Below are positions 7,574-7,783 of a DNA stretch of 7,783 nt, in pieces; position 1 is the stretch's first letter; the number at the start of each line of letters is the position of its first letter. The stretch is taken from the NCBI GenBank assembly GCA_017476085.1, contig JAFVEJ010000198.1, positions 1-7,783 of the forward strand, given 5' to 3'. The notes beneath the pieces were generated by a model, which saw nothing but the letters and a program-made list of their open reading frames with translations, had not been told where the DNA came from and did no database searches. Origin of the DNA: Alphaproteobacteria bacterium. GTDB lineage: Bacteria; Pseudomonadota; Alphaproteobacteria; RF32; CAG-977. The translations under genes were made by a program, and so were the position numbers.

Positions 7574-7603
7574 ATCATTAATATACAAATCGTTAAGTGT
7601 CAA
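7574..7603 (-). promoter_or_regulatory. Candidate promoter of the membrane-kinase gene
   Basis: Read on the minus strand, a perfect TTGACA (7603-7598) is followed after 18 bases by AATGAT (7579-7574), four of six to TATAAT. The start site would fall near 7567, leaving a leader of about 140 bases to the ATG at 7428, or about 67 to the TTG at 7500. It lies after the surE stop, so the kinase gene probably has its own transcript. The -35 box is convincing and the -10 is moderate. Confidence 0.5.
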
Positions 7604-7622
7604 GGCGCCGATCTTTTATGCA

Positions 7623-7636
7623 TTCAAGCGCTTGAA
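7623..7636. promoter_or_regulatory. 14-bp perfect palindrome, LacI-family-like operator candidate
   Basis: TTCAAGCGCTTGAA is a perfect inverted repeat with no spacer. The AA-G-CG-C-TT core and central CG are the usual layout of LacI/GalR-family operators. It lies 20 bases upstream of the -35 box of the kinase promoter. A weaker GCGC-centred repeat, CAGAGCGCTTTG at 7541-7552, sits downstream of the likely start site; the two centres are 83 bases apart, close to eight helical turns. No regulator gene is in the window. Confidence 0.45.
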
Positions 7637-7637
7637 C

Positions 7638-7662
7638 GTCTGTTTACATTTTACAAACAAAC
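7638..7662 (-). repeat. Inverted repeat / RNA hairpin after surE
   Basis: On the minus strand, arms GTTTGTTTGT and GTAAACAGAC can pair over a five-base AAAAT loop: seven standard pairs and three G-U pairs in RNA. It lies 41 bases past the surE stop. No U-run follows, so it is not a standard intrinsic terminator. It may be a processing or stability hairpin at the 3' end of the surE message. Confidence 0.35.
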
Positions 7663-7703
7663 TAAATCTGCCATAACTGACGAAACGAAAGATAATCTCC
7701 GTT

Positions 7704-7783
7704 TTATATTTTAAAACCAGAAAGCTTCGATAAAAAATAATTTTCCGTCATATTGACGCTGACGGGCGTAACGGAAATAAAAC
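7704..7783 (-). CDS. surE: C-terminal tail of SurE (5'-nucleotidase), partial
   Basis: A minus-strand frame enters from the right edge and runs 25 full codons to a TAA at 7706-7704. Its residues ISVTPVSVNMTENYFLSKL match the well-known end of SurE, which reads like (Y/F)VSVTPL-x-(V/L)-D-(M/L)-T followed by a short helix with L..L. Asn replaces the usual Asp before Met-Thr. SurE is a metal-dependent survival-protein 5'/3'-nucleotidase acting on nucleoside monophosphates, often near serS or pcm. The catalytic N-terminal part is outside the window, so the call rests only on this tail. One other minus-strand frame is open to the edge here, but its residues match nothing I know. Confidence 0.6.
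   Translation of the reverse strand, partial: FISVTPVSVNMTENYFLSKLSGFKI

Noticed and set aside
7742..7783. Inverted repeat TTTCCGT/ACGGAAA and a plus-strand TTGACG...AATAAA promoter near the right edge
   Set aside because: They fall inside the SurE C-terminal coding region on the other strand, the boxes are imperfect, and no plus-strand gene is visible.
7711..7783. Second minus-strand frame open to the right edge (FYFRYARQRQYDGK...)
   Set aside because: It overlaps the SurE tail in another frame and has no recognisable family pattern, while the SurE frame does.

Overview
The window looks like a piece of chromosome from a Gram-negative, moderately AT-rich bacterium, probably from an anaerobic lineage. 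The Gram-negative call rests on a TolC-type outer-membrane lipoprotein and several exported proteins. The anaerobic call rests on a gene for HydF, the GTPase/scaffold that matures [FeFe]-hydrogenase. TAA, TGA and TAG all end genes here, so the standard code applies. An anaerobic, host-associated alphaproteobacterium would fit, but that is only an impression from gene style; nothing in the window fixes the taxonomy.

Left part (1-2434, minus strand). A 318-residue exported protein of unknown function is followed, through an ATGA stop/start overlap, by a TolC-family outer-membrane efflux lipoprotein that runs off the left edge. The overlap implies translational coupling and so a shared export or cell-envelope job.

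Centre (2548-4957, plus strand). A tight four-gene run begins at the divergent intergenic region: hydF, an 89-residue lipoprotein overlapping hydF by ATGA, a 79-residue helical protein and a 229-residue TPR protein, with gaps of 15 and 2 bases. The striking point is that hydF has a near-perfect Shine-Dalgarno and ATG but carries TAA at codon 9 and TGA at codon 14, just ahead of its P-loop. The remaining 384 sense codons are open and keep every HydF hallmark. This is a freshly broken gene, a sequence error, or a readthrough case. The second unit (5033-6175) encodes an exported HEGTH-motif putative metallopeptidase behind its own likely promoter.

Right part (6241-7783, minus strand). A gene converging on the peptidase encodes an unusual fusion: an N-terminal membrane domain of about five helices joined to a C-terminal aminoglycoside-phosphotransferase-like kinase domain. 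Upstream of it lies a 203-275 base non-coding stretch with a perfect TTGACA -35 box, a 14-bp perfect palindrome resembling a LacI-family operator, and a hairpin. Upstream of that is the last 25 codons of a gene that I recognise as the C-terminus of SurE, entering from the right edge. I see no tRNA, rRNA, CRISPR array, insertion sequence or phage gene.
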